Below are positions 45,767-48,756 of a stretch of 48,756 nucleotides of DNA, piece by piece. Under the pieces are notes generated by a model that had not been told where the DNA came from, did not search any database, and saw only the letters and a program-made list of their open reading frames with translations. Position 1 is the stretch's first letter; each line of letters begins with the position of its first letter. The stretch spans positions 1 to 48,756 of the forward strand of contig JADJRC010000031.1 of NCBI GenBank assembly GCA_016712415.1. The letters run 5' to 3'. The DNA is from Lewinellaceae bacterium. Its GTDB lineage: Bacteria; Bacteroidota; Bacteroidia; Chitinophagales; Saprospiraceae. The position numbers and the translations under genes are program-made.

Positions 45767-47125
45767 TTACGACAATATTTTCACATCCTCCAGTCGGATA
45801 TGCACCGTACGTAACTGTTCCGTGCGTTGATCGATGTCTGAGCCGGCCCCTTCGAGGCGCAGCACGCCCCTCGGGCACACCGCTGCACAGATACCGCAAC
45901 CTACACAGGAGGCCCGAACGACATCCTGGCCGCGCTGGGCGTAGTGGCGCACATCGATGCCCATTTCACAATAGGTGGAGCAGTTGCCGCAACTGATGCA
46001 TTGCCCGCCATTTGCCGTGATCCGGAATTTCGATTTCTTTTTCTGGAAAATACCGAGAATGGCGGCCTGGGGGCACCCGAAACGGCACCATACCCTGCTG
46101 CCCATCAAGGGGTAAAAACCCACGCCGACCACGCCGCTGAAGGCCATGCCGAGCACGTAGCCGTATGCCGTCGAATACGCCTGGGAAAACTTCCCCAGCA
46201 CCCCGCCCTGCTGCCAGGAGTTCAGCCAGAGCAGTCCGGTCAGAAGCACGACGGCCACCAGGACAGAATGGATCATCCATCGTTCTATCTTCCAGGCATT
46301 CAGGCTTTTATCGCTCAGATGCCGGAACGGATCGCCGGCCGTTTCGGCCAGGCCGCCACAGCCGCACACCCAGGAACAGTACCATCTTTTGCCAAAGAAA
46401 TAGGTGAGTACGGGGGTACCCACAAAAGTCATCAGCGCGCTGAAAGCGATGAAATAGACGCTGAGCGACGTCGCGTGACCATAGTATTGCACTGCGCCGG
46501 GCGATCCGTAGTAGTCTTTTAGCGGCCAGAAATAAGTGAAATAGTACTCCGGTTCGTTCATCACCTGCAGAAACGCCGGGATGAGAAAGGAAAAGCCCGT
46601 CTGGAAAAACATGACGGATACCGTCCGGATCAACTGGTAGCGGTTGTGGCGGTATTTGTACATGAATTTCACGCCCAGCACCAATACTGAAAGGGTGTAC
46701 AGGGAACCGTAGACAAACCACTTGTCGGCAGGCTTGCCGCGCAATCCCTGGCTGACCGGAGAAAAAAGCGCCGTGAGGCCGGTGAGCCAGTTTTCAGGAA
46801 AGAAATACAATACCGTATAAAAACCGGTGATAATGATAGCGGCCAGCCAGCCCCATATCCCGCGTGCCGAAAGGCTTTTGAACCACACCCCGTTGTTTTT
46901 GATGCCTTCCGGCCGGGTGAGGTATTCCTCACGCACAAAAAGCCATACCCCTGCGCAGATCAGGCCAAGCGAAGCGGACAGGACGGGCACGGGGGCAAAG
47001 GCATTTCCGGCGGCCCACACGACCAGGAGCAACAGAACGCCCAGCCCTGCGAGGGCCAGGGCGATTTTTTGTTTGCCGCTGGTCAGCGTGGGATTCGGGG
47101 TGGCGAGGGAAATGGACTCTTCCAT
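45767..47125 (-). CDS. Membrane-bound 4Fe-4S polyferredoxin protein (NapH/CcoG-like)
   Basis: The start at 47125 (MEESISLATPNPTLTSGKQK) is the first sensible start after the open frame. The 452-residue protein has five or more membrane helices (VVWAAGNAFAPVPVLSASLG; GWLAAIIITGFYTVLYFFP; YSLYTLSVLVLGVKFMY-type; SVYFIAFSALMTFVGTPVLT; SVLVAVVLLTGLLWLNSW). Cys motifs CSWVCGCGG and CRFGCPQAA are followed by two ferredoxin-type clusters, CISCGNCSTYCEMGI and CVGCGICAAVCPRGV. Such proteins move electrons from the membrane to a partner. The FAD oxidoreductase directly upstream (22 bases) is the likely partner or donor. The frame is intact. Confidence 0.87.
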   Translation of the reverse strand: MEESISLATPNPTLTSGKQKIALALAGLGVLLLLVVWAAGNAFAPVPVLSASLGLICAGVWLFVREEYLTRPEGIKNNGVWFKSLSARGIWGWLAAIIITGFYTVLYFFPENWLTGLTALFSPVSQGLRGKPADKWFVYGSLYTLSVLVLGVKFMYKYRHNRYQLIRTVSVMFFQTGFSFLIPAFLQVMNEPEYYFTYFWPLKDYYGSPGAVQYYGHATSLSVYFIAFSALMTFVGTPVLTYFFGKRWYCSWVCGCGGLAETAGDPFRHLSDKSLNAWKIERWMIHSVLVAVVLLTGLLWLNSWQQGGVLGKFSQAYSTAYGYVLGMAFSGVVGVGFYPLMGSRVWCRFGCPQAAILGIFQKKKSKFRITANGGQCISCGNCSTYCEMGIDVRHYAQRGQDVVRASCVGCGICAAVCPRGVLRLEGAGSDIDQRTEQLRTVHIRLEDVKILS

Positions 47126-47147
47126 GAATAGCGTGGTTTTATATGTT

Positions 47148-48501
47148 TTATCGCAAAAAGGCCAACACAGCATCCAAGCCGCGTTTTTGCTTTAATTTAA
47201 GACTTTTCCCGGTTTGACGGTTGTAAAGCGCCACCAGTTCCGACTCGTGCTGCGGGTAAAACTCGGGATCGAAATTGGCCAGGCCGAGCTGTTGCAGTAC
47301 TTCCTCGACGGGTGTACCCCGGGCAATCCATTTGTCGCACACCTCGTGGCGGTAACGCACACCCATGAGGTTGAATCCAAGGATGCGGCCGCTTGCTTTA
47401 TCATAGTTCAGCCGGATGCTTTTTTTGCCGCCGGGATGCTCCCAATACAATGTGGCCTGATCTTCAGGCAGTTGTGCACGAATATCGCCGTAAACCTGGT
47501 ACTCGATATCGAAAAACTTGGCAGAGTTGAACCAGATGCCGGGGTTGTATCGAACAGGAGATTTGGCGCCGGAAACGGCGCCAAGTATATTATTGGCCGC
47601 CGTTTCGCCCATCATTCGCCCGGTGTACCAGATGGCTTCGATGGCGCGCCGCCCGGCATTGGGTTGCCGCAATTCGACGCAGTCGCCGGCCGCAAACACG
47701 TCGGGGATATTGGTTTGCAGGTACTCGTCGACAAGAATACCGCGGTTCATTTCAAGGGTGGTGTTTTTCAAAAAACCGATATTCGGGCTGACGCCGACGG
47801 TGAGGCCGACAAACCCGCAGGCAATCGTTTCGCCGGTACTGGTTACCACCGCCGCATTTTTTGCCGAAAGCATCGGGCAGTATCTCTTTCCGTTCTGTCC
47901 CCAATCGCAGGTCGACATGGTGCTCGCGCAAATGGCGGCTTACCATGGCGGATTCTTCGGGGGGAAGCACAATATTCCAGAAGTCGGGTTCCCGAACGAG
48001 AAACGTAACGGCGATACCCCGGGAATGGAACATTTCGGCCATTTCCACACCGATAAGGCCGCCGCCCACCACTATGGCGCGTTCGAGGCCCGCAGAGTGC
48101 CGCTCCATGGCTTCCATATCCTGGTAGTGGTATAGTCCGTGCACACCCTCCAGGTCCTGACCCGGCCAGCCGAACTTGTTCGACCGGGAGCCTGTGGCGA
48201 GCAGCAGTTTGTCGTAGGCAATACCTTCACCCTGCGCGGTGAACAATGTTTTTTGCTGAAAATCAATGCGTTCTATGCGCGCGCGCAGCAGACCAATGCG
48301 GTTTTTTTCCCAAAACCAGGGCTCGTAAGGCTGTGTATCCCGGAACCGCATATGCCCCATGTAGATGTACATCAGCGCTGTGCGGCTGAAAAAGAGATCG
48401 GTCTCGTCTGAAATGACCGTAATATCGTCGTCGCTGCGTTTGCGAATATGACGGGCGGCAGTGATACCACTTATGCCGTTGCCGAGGATGACTATTTTCA
48501 T
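47148..48501 (-). CDS. FAD-dependent NAD(P)H oxidoreductase (pyridine nucleotide-disulphide type), one frameshift
   Basis: The start at 48501 gives MKIVILGNGISGITAARHIR with the FAD-binding GxGxxG. YDKLLLATGSRSNKFG is the ATG.R motif and RAIVVGGGLIGVEMAEMFHS the NAD-binding fold. A shift at about 47870 leads to SAKNAAVVTSTGETIACGFV, GLTVGVSPNIGFLKNTTLEM and FAAGDCVELRQP, where AAGDC is the second FAD contact. The tail KYSW-type region YNRQTGKSLKLKQKRGLDAV ends at 47148. Length of about 450 residues, no redox-active Cys pair, so it is close to the rubredoxin or nitrite-reductase-type reductases. It forms an operon with the polyferredoxin gene, probably passing electrons between NAD(P)H and the membrane clusters. 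Confidence 0.87.
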
Positions 48502-48639
48502 ATGGGATGCCTGTTATCTGAGTGATCCGGCAGGGGCGTTCCGGCTTGCAATGGTAAAAGTAACGCAGACATACCGACTTGTGTATGCCGGCACAAGCAT
48601 GTGCAGGGCAGTTGTCGGTGCGCGGACAGAGAACGTCCA

Positions 48640-48672
48640 AGTCATCAGATGGCTGGCAGCCATCTGATGACT
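48640..48672. repeat. 33-bp perfect palindrome
   Basis: AGTCATCAGATGGCTG at 48640-48655 and its exact complement CAGCCATCTGATGACT at 48657-48672 surround a single G. It lies in the intergenic DNA upstream of the FAD oxidoreductase. The almost absent loop argues against a normal terminator and for a dispersed palindrome or protein site. Confidence 0.85.
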
Positions 48673-48701
48673 AAGCGCCTGACCAAGCGCCCGGTCGTAT
48701 T

Positions 48702-48752
48702 ACCAAAACAAAAGGGCGCCTGTGTTGCCACAGACACCCCTATTTGGTTTTT
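48702..48752. terminator. Bidirectional rho-independent terminator
   Basis: A hairpin with ACCAAA at 48702 and TTTGGT ending near 48748 as its outer base and GGG..CTGTG / CACAG..CCC as its core has T-runs on both sides (TTTTTC on plus; TTTTGTTTTGG on minus). It may serve a gene beyond the window and one on the opposite strand. Confidence 0.6.
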
Positions 48753-48756
48753 CTAT

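Overview
The window looks like a chromosomal stretch of a Bacteroidota bacterium, probably near Saprospiria/Chitinophagia. The evidence is two secreted proteins with type IX secretion (Por) C-terminal tails, a SprB-type repeat protein, a Reg_prop/Y_Y_Y/LytS-type sensor with a LytTR regulator, several TAnnTTTG-type -7 promoter elements, and typical Bacteroidota families (GIY-YIG protein, DUF433/DUF5615 pair, TIR-FGE fusion). This placement is inference from gene content; no rRNA or tRNA gene was seen.

Sequence quality is uneven. From 1 to about 12.6 kb almost every gene is broken by several +1/-1 shifts while homologous protein sequence continues in the next frame. From about 18 to 36 kb long GC-rich genes are intact. 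Further lesions occur at about 15.4, 16.3-17.9, 38.4-39.3, 44.7 and 47.9 kb. I think most of these are read or assembly errors rather than decay. Genes with three or more lesions are typed pseudogene here, but that describes the called sequence only.

Layout. 1-2.1 kb: a sugar module (Gfo/Idh/MocA oxidoreductase, ROK sugar kinase, NagB-type deaminase). 2.3-4.5 kb: GIY-YIG protein, a 34-bp palindromic tandem repeat, a GNAT acetyltransferase whose end lies in the repeat, and a membrane protein. 4.9-8.5 kb (minus strand, AT-richer): a four-gene unit with a two-TM protein, two proteins of unknown family, and an EAD-like/TIR/coiled-coil/J-like fusion. This is the best candidate for an undescribed conflict (anti-phage type) system. 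9-16.1 kb: GH3 glycosidase, small membrane protein, LytTR regulator, LytS-type sensor and YceI protein. 16.2-23 kb: a secreted multidomain sugar dehydrogenase, then a family 2 glycosyltransferase with a TPR/beta-barrel outer-membrane protein, a likely exopolysaccharide synthesis and export pair. 23-32.3 kb: RecB/AddA-like helicase, zinc ribbon and DinB proteins, a serine hydrolase, RecG, and a hypothetical protein. 32.5-36 kb: a large T9SS-secreted repeat protein. 36.3-42.2 kb: DUF1772-like protein, AraC regulator, Fic protein, DUF433/DUF5615 toxin-antitoxin pair and uvrB. 42.7-48.5 kb: TIR-FGE fusion, ribosomal protein L25, a three-TM/wHTH protein, a polyferredoxin-type membrane protein and an FAD oxidoreductase.

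Three families of palindromic DNA run through the window. One, about 100 bp with 36-bp arms, sits in frame inside two protein genes and in one intergenic region, and its arms co-vary between copies. A 33-bp duplication of the start of uvrB brackets the toxin-antitoxin pair.
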